Under the pieces are notes generated by a model. The model saw nothing but the letters and a program-made list of their open reading frames with translations. It had not been told where the DNA came from and did not search any database. Shown here piece by piece: positions 1 to 6,727 of a DNA stretch of 7,177 bases. The stretch spans positions 1-7,177 of the forward strand of contig JASBUY010000328.1 in NCBI GenBank assembly GCA_030147645.1. Reading direction: 5' to 3'. Position numbers and translations under genes: made by a program. Each line of letters opens with the position of its first letter. Positions within the stretch are counted from its first letter, which is position 1. The stretch is from Aquabacter sp. (GTDB lineage Bacteria; Pseudomonadota; Alphaproteobacteria; Rhizobiales; Xanthobacteraceae).

Positions 1-334
1 CATGGGTTCCGTCCCACCAGCGATCGCCGAACACCGCCATGCGCCAATGGAGCGTGGCAAGGCGCGCCTCCATCAGCAGTTCGCGCGCCCCCGGCGCCTG
101 GACGCGCCCGCCCACCAGCAGTTCCGCGCGCGGCTTGGGCAGGCCGGCATCCAGCAGCGTCCCCTTGGGCAGGGCCGCGGCCGCCATGGGCCAGAGCACC
201 TGCTCGCTCTCCAACCGCGCGGGCGCGGCAAGATCGAAACTCGCCAGAACGGTGATGAGCAGACGCGGCCCGCCCGGCCGGCGCTCCACCCGGTGGAGCA
301 GGCTCAAGGTGCGCGGCTTGATGACGAGCGGCAT
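1..334 (-). CDS. DUF2169 family protein (type VI secretion accessory-like), 5' part only
   Basis: The reading frame is open from the chosen ATG (334-332) to the window edge, giving 111 codons; the C-terminal part lies outside. What I see: an N-terminus beginning MPLVIKPRTLSLLHRVE, then a block around residues 66-82 (PKPRAELLVGGRVQAPG), and VFGDRWWDG near residues 101-109. The pattern 'lPKpraE.LV.G.a.aPg ... vfGdR.W' is what I know from DUF2169 proteins. These are often encoded in type VI secretion clusters next to VgrG or PAAR genes and are thought to help load effectors; the exact biochemical role is not settled. A GTG at 376-374, directly after an in-frame TAG, is an alternative start adding 14 residues. 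I prefer the ATG because family members start close to the 'kP..L.ll.r' segment, although no clear ribosome binding site precedes it. No other T6SS gene is visible here, so the T6SS link is inferred from the family. Confidence 0.72.
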   Translation of the reverse strand, partial: MPLVIKPRTLSLLHRVERRPGGPRLLITVLASFDLAAPARLESEQVLWPMAAAALPKGTLLDAGLPKPRAELLVGGRVQAPGARELLMEARLATLHWRMAVFGDRWWDGTH

Positions 335-496
335 GGAAGGGGCGCGGATGTCGGTGACCAGATAATAGTCGACCACCTATCCGCTTTTCATGACGGTATG
401 AATTTAGGCGCGGGAAGCGCCGCGGTCAGGCTCGGATGCAGCAAGCATCCCGGCGCCTCTTAAACCAGAGAGGATGAGTGAAGTGTCTGATTTGAA

Positions 497-571
<75 letters not shown>

Positions 572-890
572 GTCCGGGGCGCGCCTGTGCCGGTGAGGAC
601 ATGCGCGGGGCCGGTGCGTGGGCGAAAGCCGTGGGCAGGGCCGGGCGCGTCAGGAGCGCGAACGGCGGGAGACCCCGCCGCGAGTGCGCCGTCTCTGCCA
701 TAAGCCGGCGGAGGGTGCAAGCCTTCCGCGCGGGCGCTGGGGAAAAACTGCTCGCTTCTCCACCACCGGCTGGCGCGCGCGCCGCGCTTGCCTCCCGGCC
801 TGCCGCTTTAAGGGGCTCAGCCTGTTGCAATGCGCTCTTTTTTTACGCCTGCACACCGCTTGAGCGGCGCAGCGGAGGGGGCTAGCCTTC
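572..890. other. Intergenic region between tRNA-Thr and potG
   Basis: This 319-base GC-rich gap separates two divergently transcribed units, so it must hold the tRNA promoter (minus strand) and probably the pot operon promoter (plus strand). I see no credible coding sequence: the open frames crossing it also run through the tRNA or lack family-like sequence. Visible elements are a run of seven T at 838-844, a small tetraloop hairpin CCGC-TTGA-GCGG at 856-867, and the strong ribosome binding site GGAGGGGG at 874-881 belonging to potG. No sigma-70 type -35/-10 pair with good spacing stands out on either strand. Confidence 0.6.
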
Positions 891-2084
891 ATGCCAAGAA
901 CAACGAGGGGTGAGCGGGGCTTCATGACCAAAGTCCGGACGCAGACCATCGGCGCCGTGCGGCGCACCTTCGCGCCCTGGAACGATCCAACGGCGACACC
1001 GCTCATCCGGTTCGAGAATGTGGTCAAAAGGTTCGGCGCCTTCACCGCCGTCGATCATATCTCCCTGGACATTTACGAGCGTGAATTCTTCGCGCTGCTC
1101 GGTCCCTCCGGCTGCGGCAAGACCACGCTCATGCGCATGCTGGCCGGCTTCGAGGAGCCGACCGATGGGCGCATCACACTTGCCGGGCAGGACCTGACTG
1201 GCGTGCCGCCCTATGAGCGGCCGGTGAACATGATGTTCCAGTCCTATGCGCTCTTTCCCCATATGAGCGTCGCGGACAATATCGCCTTCGGCCCGCGCCA
1301 GGCCGGCATGGCCAAGGGGGAGGTCGCCGCCCGCGTCGAGGAGATGCTGGCGCTGGTCAAGCTCCAGGCCTTCGCCAAGCGCAAGCCGCATCAATTGTCG
1401 GGCGGCCAGCGCCAGCGGGTGGCGCTGGCCCGCGCGGTGGCCAATCGGCCCAAGGTGCTGCTGCTGGACGAACCTTTGGGCGCGCTCGACAAGAAGCTGC
1501 GCGAGGAAACCCAGTTCGAGCTGATGGATCTTCAGCAGAGCCTCGGCATGACCTTCCTGATCGTCACCCACGACCAGGAAGAGGCCATGACGGTGGCCGA
1601 CCGCATCGCGGTGATGAATAACGGCGTGCTGGTGCAGGTGGACCCGCCCGCCGCCATCTATGAGCAGCCGGCCACCAAATATGTGGCGGACTTCATCGGC
1701 GACGTGAACATCATCCCCTGCAAGGTGGAAGGCTGCTTCGGCACTGATCTGCGCCTTGTCACGCCGCTCACACCCCATCCGCTCCAGGTGACCCATGCGG
1801 GAGAGCAGAAGGTGGGCGACGAGGTGGTGCTTGCCATCCGCCCGGAAAAGCTGCGCATCTCGCTCGACGCGCCGGACGCCGCCGCCGGCAATTGCTTCAC
1901 GGGCACCATTTGGGACATCGGCTATCTGGGCGATCTGTCCGTCTATCATGTGGAATTGCCCTGCGGCACGCGCATCAAGGTATCCCAGCCCAATCTCTCG
2001 CGCGTGGTGGAACGCCCCATCACCTGGGAGGACAAGGTCTATGTCACCTTCACGCCGCATGCCGGCGTGGTCCTGAGCCAATAG
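891..2084 (+). CDS. potG: Polyamine (putrescine-type) ABC transporter ATP-binding protein PotG
   Basis: This cytoplasmic ATPase powers a polyamine importer by hydrolysing ATP beneath the PotH-PotI channel. The 397-aa product has every ABC motif in order: Walker A GPSGCGKTT (residues 71-79), Q-loop at Q117, signature LSGGQ (169-173), Walker B VLLLDEP (189-195), D-loop GALD (197-200) and switch His228. The C-terminal third (about 280-390) is a TOBE-type regulatory domain containing IGYLGDLSVYHV. That segment and the PPYERPVNMMFQSYALFPHM stretch match my recollection of E. coli PotG better than of PotA or of iron- or sulfate-type ATPases. The start at 891 has GGAGGGGG (874-881) 9 nt upstream. 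A second in-frame ATG at 924 also has a GAGCGGGG 4 nt upstream, so an 11-residue shorter product is possible. It is the first gene of a three-gene operon. The substrate (putrescine, spermidine or a related amine) cannot be settled from sequence. Confidence 0.92.
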   Translation: MPRTTRGERGFMTKVRTQTIGAVRRTFAPWNDPTATPLIRFENVVKRFGAFTAVDHISLDIYEREFFALLGPSGCGKTTLMRMLAGFEEPTDGRITLAGQDLTGVPPYERPVNMMFQSYALFPHMSVADNIAFGPRQAGMAKGEVAARVEEMLALVKLQAFAKRKPHQLSGGQRQRVALARAVANRPKVLLLDEPLGALDKKLREETQFELMDLQQSLGMTFLIVTHDQEEAMTVADRIAVMNNGVLVQVDPPAAIYEQPATKYVADFIGDVNIIPCKVEGCFGTDLRLVTPLTPHPLQVTHAGEQKVGDEVVLAIRPEKLRISLDAPDAAAGNCFTGTIWDIGYLGDLSVYHVELPCGTRIKVSQPNLSRVVERPITWEDKVYVTFTPHAGVVLSQ

Positions 2085-2097
2085 GGGAGGGCGCGCC

Positions 2098-3015
2098 ATG
2101 GCCCTTCCGGGATCGAGAGGAATCGGCCGGCGGCTCGTGATCGCCGTTCCCTTCCTGTGGCTGCTTCTGCTGTTCCTCGTGCCGTTCGTGATCGTGCTGA
2201 AGATCAGCCTGTCGCAGGACGTGATCGCCCAGCCGCCTTATACGCCGCTGCTGGATCTCTCGCAGGGCTGGGCGGGCCTCAAGGCCTTCGTCTCCCAGCT
2301 CAATTTCGACAATTACGGCTACGTGCTGGACTTCAACAACGAGTTCATCAACGCCTACGGCTCCAGCCTCATCATCGCCGGCATCTCCACCCTCCTGCTG
2401 CTGCTGGTGGGCTATCCCATCGCCTATGCCATGGCGCGGGCGCCGAAATCCATCCAGCCGACGCTGGTGATGATGGTGATCCTGCCCTTCTGGACCTCGT
2501 TCCTGATCCGCGTCTATGCCTGGATCGGCATCCTCTCCCAGGACGGTCTGCTCAATCAGGCGCTGACCGCGCTCGGCCTCATCGACACGCCGCTGGAAAT
2601 CCTCAACACCGACCTCGCGGTCTATATCGGCATCGTCTATTCCTATCTGCCCTTCATGGTGCTGCCGCTTTATTCCGCGCTGGAAAAGCTGGACGGCACG
2701 CTGCTGGAGGCGGCCGAGGATCTCGGCTGCCCGCCCATCAAGGCCTTCTGGCTGGTCACCTTCCCGCTTTCCTTGCCGGGGGTGGCGGCGGGCGCGCTGC
2801 TCTGCTTCATCCCGGCGGTGGGCGAGTTCGTCATTCCCGATCTGCTCGGCGGCTCCGACACGCTGATGATCGGCAAGTCGCTCTGGACCGAATTCACCGT
2901 CAACCGGTCCTGGACCGCATCCTCAGCGGTGGCGGTGCTGCTGCTCATCGTGCTGGTGGTGCCCATCGTCATCTACCAGAACATCCAGGCACGCCAATTG
3001 GAGGCCGGAAAATGA
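2098..3015 (+). CDS. potH: Polyamine ABC transporter permease PotH
   Basis: One of the two inner-membrane permease subunits that form the substrate channel with PotI. The 305-aa sequence (E. coli PotH is about 317 aa) shows about six hydrophobic helices: roughly residues 13-35, 87-112, 121-143, 174-195, 227-245 and 276-293. The cytoplasmic EAA loop, which docks on the ATPase, is at about 202-230 (LLEAAEDLGCPPIKAF followed by a Pro-rich turn). The long periplasmic segment between helix 1 and helix 2 (about 36-86) is typical of the PotB/PotH branch of binding-protein-dependent transport permeases. The start follows potG by 13 nt and has GGGAGG (2085-2090) 7 nt upstream of the ATG, so co-translation from one mRNA is expected. 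The 3' end overlaps potI in an ATGA arrangement. PotB is the alternative name for a near-identical family; I choose PotH because the adjacent ATPase is PotG-like. Confidence 0.9.
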   Translation: MALPGSRGIGRRLVIAVPFLWLLLLFLVPFVIVLKISLSQDVIAQPPYTPLLDLSQGWAGLKAFVSQLNFDNYGYVLDFNNEFINAYGSSLIIAGISTLLLLLVGYPIAYAMARAPKSIQPTLVMMVILPFWTSFLIRVYAWIGILSQDGLLNQALTALGLIDTPLEILNTDLAVYIGIVYSYLPFMVLPLYSALEKLDGTLLEAAEDLGCPPIKAFWLVTFPLSLPGVAAGALLCFIPAVGEFVIPDLLGGSDTLMIGKSLWTEFTVNRSWTASSAVAVLLLIVLVVPIVIYQNIQARQLEAGK

Positions 3016-3827
3016 ATCGCGGCCCCACCTGGTTCAACGTCACCTCGCTGGTCCTGGGATTTGCCTTCCTCTACATCCCGATCCTGCTGCTCATCATCTA
3101 TTCCTTCAACGGCTCGCGCCTCGTCACCATCTGGGGCGGCTTCTCGACGGAATGGTATGTGGCGCTGGTCAATGACGACCAACTGCTGGATGCGGTGTGG
3201 GTGACGCTGCGCGTCGCGGCGCTCTCCTCGGCGGTGGCGACGGTGCTCGGCACCATGGCGGCGCTGGCCCTCACCCGCTATGGGCGCTTCACGGGCCGCT
3301 CGCTGTTCTCGGGCATGACCTATGCGCCCCTCGTCATGCCGGAAGTCATCACCGGCCTCTCGCTGCTGCTGCTGTTCGTGGCCATCGGCTTCGAGCGCGG
3401 CTATTGGACCATCGTGCTCGCCCACACCACCTTCACCATGTGCTTCGTGGCGGTGGTGGTGCAGTCGCGCCTCGTCACCTTCGACCGCTCGCTGGAAGAG
3501 GCCGCGCTCGATCTCGGCTGCTCGCCGGCCAAGACCTTCTTCATCATCACCCTCCCGCTCATCCTGCCGGCCGTGGTGTCGGGCTTCATGCTGGCCTTCA
3601 CCCTCTCCATGGACGACCTCGTCATCGCCTCCTTCACCACTGGGCCCGGGGCGACCACGCTGCCCATGCGCATCTATTCCCAGGTCCGCATGGGTGTGAC
3701 GCCTGAGATCAACGCCATCTGCACGGTGATGATCGGCTTCATCGCCATCATCGTCCTGATCGCCTCCATCGCCACGAAACACCAGGAAACGGTGCGCCGG
3801 CGCGAAGAGCAGGCGGCGGCGCGGTGA
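3012..3827 (+). CDS. potI: Polyamine ABC transporter permease PotI
   Basis: The second permease subunit of the importer. It has 271 aa with about six membrane helices: residues 10-33, 64-88, 101-125, 132-152, 183-207 and 236-254. The EAA loop lies at about 160-188 (RSLEEAALDLGCSPAKTF, then LPLILPAV), and the segment LSMDDLVIASF that follows is a hallmark of the PotC/PotI branch. A charged tail (residues 256-271) ends the protein. The ATG at 3012 overlaps the potH stop by ATGA, and GGAGG (3000-3004) sits 7 nt upstream, so translational coupling is likely. The same frame is open far upstream inside potH, but that extension is Arg/Ala/Gly-rich shadow sequence without membrane character. No clear terminator follows. 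The next 120 bases become AT-richer, and the next gene, in the same direction, has its own strong ribosome binding site. Confidence 0.9.
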   Translation: MNRGPTWFNVTSLVLGFAFLYIPILLLIIYSFNGSRLVTIWGGFSTEWYVALVNDDQLLDAVWVTLRVAALSSAVATVLGTMAALALTRYGRFTGRSLFSGMTYAPLVMPEVITGLSLLLLFVAIGFERGYWTIVLAHTTFTMCFVAVVVQSRLVTFDRSLEEAALDLGCSPAKTFFIITLPLILPAVVSGFMLAFTLSMDDLVIASFTTGPGATTLPMRIYSQVRMGVTPEINAICTVMIGFIAIIVLIASIATKHQETVRRREEQAAAR

Positions 3828-3843
3828 GGGGGGAATCTTAGAA

Positions 3844-3933
3844 TCGCGTTGGCCGCTAATTCGTCGCGTTGCCAATCTGTCAACAAAAATGCACTCTAAA
3901 CTCCAAACTATAAGAAGGACGCGAAACTGCGTC
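3844..3933 (+). promoter_or_regulatory. Candidate promoter/operator region of the small-gene pair
   Basis: What I see: the octamer TCGCGTTG occurs twice as direct repeats (3844-3851 and 3864-3871), exactly 20 bp apart, about two helical turns. An AT-rich stretch follows with a -10-like TATAAG (3909-3914), then a perfect 5-bp inverted repeat GACGC-GAAACT-GCGTC (3918-3933) just before the ribosome binding site. No good -35 hexamer stands 17 bp upstream of TATAAG, so the promoter call is weak. Repeats around a start site would suit autoregulation by a DNA-binding antitoxin-like protein, but that is inference. Confidence 0.3.
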
Positions 3934-3947
3934 GGAAGGAGAGAGTC

Positions 3948-4202
3948 ATGAGCCAAGCTATCCGCGTCGTTGTCTTTAAGGATGGCGATCTGTTTGTCGC
4001 GCAGGCGCTTGAGGTCGACGTTGCCGCGCAGGGTAAGACTGCGGAGGAAGCGAGTGCGCGGCTGAACTGTGTGCTCCGGACCGAAGCGCGCGAGATGGCA
4101 GACGAAGGACGTAGTCTTTTTGACATCGGACCAGCGCCGGCTCCGTTCCACGCCCTCTATAACAATAGCACTGTGTCCCGAGAGGTCATGCAAGCGGCCT
4201 GA
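3948..4202 (+). CDS. Small HicB-like protein (84 aa)
   Basis: The start is well supported: AAGGAGAG (3936-3943) precedes the ATG at a good distance. The 84-aa product opens with two likely beta strands (IRVVVFKDGD, then LFVAQALEVDVAAQG), then KTAEEASARL leading into a helix to about residue 52. This strand-strand-helix order with 'G-x-T-x-E-E-A' resembles the HicB-like fold found in antitoxins of HicAB modules and in solo HicB-like proteins. The C-terminal part (about 53-84) contains IGPAPAPFHALYNN and has no obvious helix-turn-helix or ribbon-helix-helix. Its stop lies 4 nt before the next gene, so the two are probably co-translated. GC content and codon choice (ttt, gtt, gat, ctt) differ from the pot genes, suggesting acquisition. 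The next gene does not look like a HicA toxin, so an antitoxin role is only a hypothesis. Confidence 0.65.
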   Translation: MSQAIRVVVFKDGDLFVAQALEVDVAAQGKTAEEASARLNCVLRTEAREMADEGRSLFDIGPAPAPFHALYNNSTVSREVMQAA

Positions 4203-4206
4203 AGGC

Positions 4207-4446
4207 ATGACCACTTTGGGGGAGTACATGTATTGGCTGCGTTCCATTGGCGGCGATTGTCGCCATGGGATCGCTGCGGGGGATGATGGCATGGAGCCGG
4301 TCATCAAGCTGATCTCACCCGATCGTTTGCGTCATGTGATCCATGCTGGAAACGACCAATCTGAACGCCTGTCGGTCTACATCATCGATAATTTTGATCG
4401 CCGGTTACAGGTTGCTTCCCCGTTCAAATCGGTTCCGCGCGGTTAG
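4207..4446 (+). CDS. Unrecognised small protein (79 aa), partner of the HicB-like gene
   Basis: I do not recognise this protein. The ATG at 4207 lies 4 nt after the upstream stop, but its only SD-like sequence (GAAGG, 4201-4205) is 1 nt away. An in-frame ATG at 4228, with GGGGGAG 3 nt upstream, would drop 7 residues. The product looks soluble: an N-terminal helix (GEYMYWLRSIGG), a short loop with two His/Asp-containing turns, then alternating strand-like segments (PVIKLISP, RHVIHAG, LSVYIIDNF) and a basic end (DRRLQVASPFKSVPRG). It lacks the compact basic GSHH.f pattern of HicA and has no membrane segment or signal peptide. The coding character seems real: tight spacing to the upstream gene, an ordinary amino-acid mix and a natural stop. 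Base composition is low for the window (31 of 60 G+C at 4321-4380, against 45 of 60 at 3241-3300). It could be a toxin, a second regulator or something unrelated. Confidence 0.6.
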   Translation: MTTLGEYMYWLRSIGGDCRHGIAAGDDGMEPVIKLISPDRLRHVIHAGNDQSERLSVYIIDNFDRRLQVASPFKSVPRG

Positions 4447-4703
4447 ATCAGCGCAGCCCGAGGGGCGCGTTTGAGAGAACTTCCGAACGTCGGCGCCATT
4501 GCGGCGTGCGATGTATTCTGCATCGGGCGAGCTGCCGCCAAATGCAGCGGAAGGGTGCGCGTTAGTTGTCGATCTCTCCCGACACCTCCCATCCGCCCAT
4601 GCCACCGACCTGCGGCACATCCCGCCCCCCAGGGCTCGCCAATCCCGAAACGTACGTTTACAGTCCGCCCCGTTTTCAGCGTTGCGGACTCACAATCGTT
4701 ATC
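4447..4703. other. Intergenic region before the acyltransferase gene
   Basis: These 257 bases contain no gene I can support. The acyltransferase frame is open back to a TTG at 4566, but that extension is Pro/Ser-rich and unlike the family N-terminus. Visible structure: an imperfectly placed 5-bp inverted repeat CGATG/CATCG (4509-4525), a GCTGC/GCAGC pair (4531-4548), and a perfect 12-bp palindrome at 4648-4659 described separately. None is followed by a T run, so I call no terminator for the small-gene pair. Confidence 0.5.
4648..4659. promoter_or_regulatory. Perfect palindrome AAACGTACGTTT upstream of the acyltransferase gene
   Basis: The 12 bp are exactly self-complementary and lie 44 bp before the acyltransferase ATG in an otherwise GC-rich context. 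This is a plausible place for a dimeric regulator to bind near a promoter. I cannot assign a regulator, and no convincing -35/-10 pair is visible around it (TTTACA at 4657-4662 overlaps its right end but has no -10 at 17 bp). Confidence 0.25.
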
Positions 4704-6641
4704 ATGAAGTATCGGTCAGATATCAGCGGCCTGCGCGCGCTCGCGGTCGTGCCGGTCATCGTTTTCCATCTGAACGAGCAATGGCTTCCCGGCGGGTTTG
4801 TCGGTGTCGACATCTTCTTTGTGATTTCCGGTTACCTCATTACCTCTATCCTCGCCAAGGATCTGCGCGAGGGCCGCTTCAGCCTGCTGCGCTTTTATGA
4901 TCGGCGGGTGCGGCGCATCGTGCCGGCCTTTGCTGCCGTGGCGCTCACCCTCGCTTTGGTGGGGGCCTTCATCTTGCCGCCCGTGCTGCTGGATGCCTAT
5001 GGCGCCTCGCTGCGCGCGGCCTCGGTGTTCTTCGCCAACCGCTATTTCCTCTCGGTCACCCATTATTTCGGCGCGGCGCCGGACGAATTGTTCCTGCTCC
5101 ACACCTGGTCGCTCTCGGTGGAGGAGCAATTCTATCTCGGCTGGCCCTTGCTGCTCGCCGTGCTGTTCCACCCGAAACTCCGGCGCTTCCTGCCCTATGT
5201 CCTCGCCCTGCTGATCGCGGTTTCGCTGGTGGTGGCGACCCGCAATGCGGTGCTGCGGCCCATTGCCGGTTTCTACAATTCCAACGGCCGCTTCTGGGAA
5301 TTGCTGCTGGGCGCGGGCCTTGCGCTCGGCTATGTGCCGCGCCTGAAAACGCCGCGCGCCGCCGAGGCGGTGGCGGGCCTCGGGCTCGCCTTGATCCTCG
5401 TGTCGCTGATCGCCTTCGATCCGCACGAGATCCTGTTTCCCGGCGTCACCGCTTTGGTGCCGAACTTGGGCGCGGCCTTCATCCTGTGGGCCGGGGAGGA
5501 GGGGCGCGCGACCCTGGTGGGCCGGCTCTTATCTTTCGCGCCGGTCGCGGGCATCGGCCTCATCTCCTATTCGCTCTATCTCTGGCATTGGCCGGTGATC
5601 GCGCTGCACCGCTACCTCACCTTCCGCGCGCCGGGGCCGTGGGAAAGCGTGCTGCTGTTCGCGGTCATGGTGGCCATCTCCGCCTTCTCCTGGCGCTTCA
5701 TCGAAAACCCGTTCCGCCGCTCCGGGCCCTCCACGACGCGCAGCGAATGGCGCAGCGTCGGCGTCGGGGTGGGCGTGCTGGCGGGGCTGGTGGCGCTCGG
5801 CACCCTCTTCACCGCGACCGACGGCCTGCCGGGCCGTGCCGGCGCGGACTTTCTGAAGACCGAGTCCATCGTCAACACCTTCTGGAAGGGCCGCGAGGCC
5901 TGCCTCGTGGGGCGCACCGACAATCGCGATCAGGATTGCCGCTTCGGCGCTCCCGATCCGGCCGCGCCGCTGTTCGTTCTGTGGGGCGATTCCCAAGGCG
6001 ACCAGCACGGCCCGGCGCTGGACGCGGTGGCGCAGAAGATGGGAATGGGCTTCCTTCAGCTCACCCGCGCCGGCTGTGCGCCCCAGGCGCCCGACCCGGA
6101 CCCGAGCGCCTTCCAGAGCCGTGCGGTCCAGGATTGCAACGCGTCGCGCGCCGAAGCGCTGAAGCGCATCGTGGACGATCCGAGCGTCGCCTTCGCTGTC
6201 ATCGCCGGGCGCTGGACCAACGAGGCCTCGCTGGATGTGGCCATGCAGCGCCTCGCCAGCGCGGTCGATGCCATCACCGCCGCCGGCAAGCCGGTTCTGC
6301 TGGTGGCGCCGCCGGGAACCTTCACCACGGGCGGGGGCCGCTGCCTGGTGCGCCGGGCCTTCATGGGCGCGGACGACGCCGTGTGCGGCCTGCCCCGCGC
6401 CGCTTCCGACGCGGAAGGCGGGCCGACCGAGCGCGCGCTCGCGGCGCTCGCCAAGGACCGGCCCAACGTTTCCCTCTTCCTGCCCCGCCCGCTCTTCTGC
6501 GACGCGGAGCGTTGCCACCCCCGCGCCGGGAAGGTGCCGCTCTATTATGACGGCGGGCACCTCAATGTGGAGGGCTCGCTCTTCCTCTCATCGGCCTGGG
6601 AGAAGGTGCTCGCCCCGCTGCGCGCGGCAATCGGGCGGTGA
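4704..6641 (+). CDS. Membrane acyltransferase-3 with C-terminal SGNH domain (OafA/YrhL-like O-acyltransferase)
   Basis: This protein most likely transfers acyl (usually acetyl) groups from the cytoplasm to a glycan on the periplasmic side. The 645 aa fit the usual length of AT3-SGNH fusions. Residues 1-340 form the membrane domain: YRSDISGLRALAVVPVIVFH carries the R-x10-H motif (R11, H22), then GGFVGVDIFFVISGYLI (30-46), RRVRRIVPA (67-75), the WSLSVEEQFY segment (135-144) and about ten hydrophobic helices ending near residue 333. The periplasmic SGNH part starts around 385, with the nucleophile block LWGDSQGDQHGP (Ser430) and the acid/base block YYDGGHLN (Asp616, His619). The start ATG at 4704 gives the canonical family N-terminus but has a poor ribosome binding site. 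Oddity: block I normally reads GDSH, here GDSQ. The specific acceptor (lipopolysaccharide, exopolysaccharide, Nod factor or other) cannot be inferred, since no glycan genes adjoin it. Confidence 0.9.
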   Translation: MKYRSDISGLRALAVVPVIVFHLNEQWLPGGFVGVDIFFVISGYLITSILAKDLREGRFSLLRFYDRRVRRIVPAFAAVALTLALVGAFILPPVLLDAYGASLRAASVFFANRYFLSVTHYFGAAPDELFLLHTWSLSVEEQFYLGWPLLLAVLFHPKLRRFLPYVLALLIAVSLVVATRNAVLRPIAGFYNSNGRFWELLLGAGLALGYVPRLKTPRAAEAVAGLGLALILVSLIAFDPHEILFPGVTALVPNLGAAFILWAGEEGRATLVGRLLSFAPVAGIGLISYSLYLWHWPVIALHRYLTFRAPGPWESVLLFAVMVAISAFSWRFIENPFRRSGPSTTRSEWRSVGVGVGVLAGLVALGTLFTATDGLPGRAGADFLKTESIVNTFWKGREACLVGRTDNRDQDCRFGAPDPAAPLFVLWGDSQGDQHGPALDAVAQKMGMGFLQLTRAGCAPQAPDPDPSAFQSRAVQDCNASRAEALKRIVDDPSVAFAVIAGRWTNEASLDVAMQRLASAVDAITAAGKPVLLVAPPGTFTTGGGRCLVRRAFMGADDAVCGLPRAASDAEGGPTERALAALAKDRPNVSLFLPRPLFCDAERCHPRAGKVPLYYDGGHLNVEGSLFLSSAWEKVLAPLRAAIGR

Positions 6642-6727
6642 GGCGGGAACACCGGGCGGTGTATCCGGGGTTCAAGCGGGAATAAGGCGTCAAAAACGTG
6701 GGCTAACGCGATCTGCGCGCGCCTGTT

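Noticed and set aside
434..450. Hairpin GGATGC-N5-GCATCC as a terminator of the tRNA gene
   Set aside because: A perfect 6-bp stem, but neither strand has a T run after it, so termination cannot be supported.
813..829. Sigma-54-like element GGGCTC...TTGCA before potG
   Set aside because: The GG and GC dinucleotides are separated by 11 rather than the strictly required 10 bases, and the -24 element matches poorly.
838..844. T7 run as a possible intrinsic terminator on the plus strand
   Set aside because: No stable GC-rich hairpin lies immediately upstream, and no plus-strand gene precedes it.
882..2099. A 405-codon open frame on the minus strand opposite potG
   Set aside because: It is entirely antisense to a well-supported ABC ATPase, is rich in His/Arg/Gly/Asp as expected from complementing GC-biased codons, and shows no family motif.
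2157..3011. A 285-codon upstream extension of the potI frame running through potH
   Set aside because: The extension is Ala/Arg/Gly/His-rich without membrane segments and overlaps potH, which has clear permease features. potI starts naturally at 3012 with a good ribosome binding site and ATGA overlap.
2973..4307. A 444-codon minus-strand open frame across potI and the small genes
   Set aside because: It is a low-complexity His/Glu/Gly/Arg-rich shadow antisense to potI and to both small genes, with no recognisable domain.
4566..4703. TTG-initiated N-terminal extension of the acyltransferase
   Set aside because: The 46 added residues are Pro/Ser/Thr-rich and precede the canonical YRSDISGLRA start of the family, so the ATG at 4704 is preferred.
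5529..6560. A 343-codon minus-strand open frame opposite the acyltransferase
   Set aside because: Antisense shadow of a GC-rich gene whose sense product carries clear AT3 and SGNH motifs.
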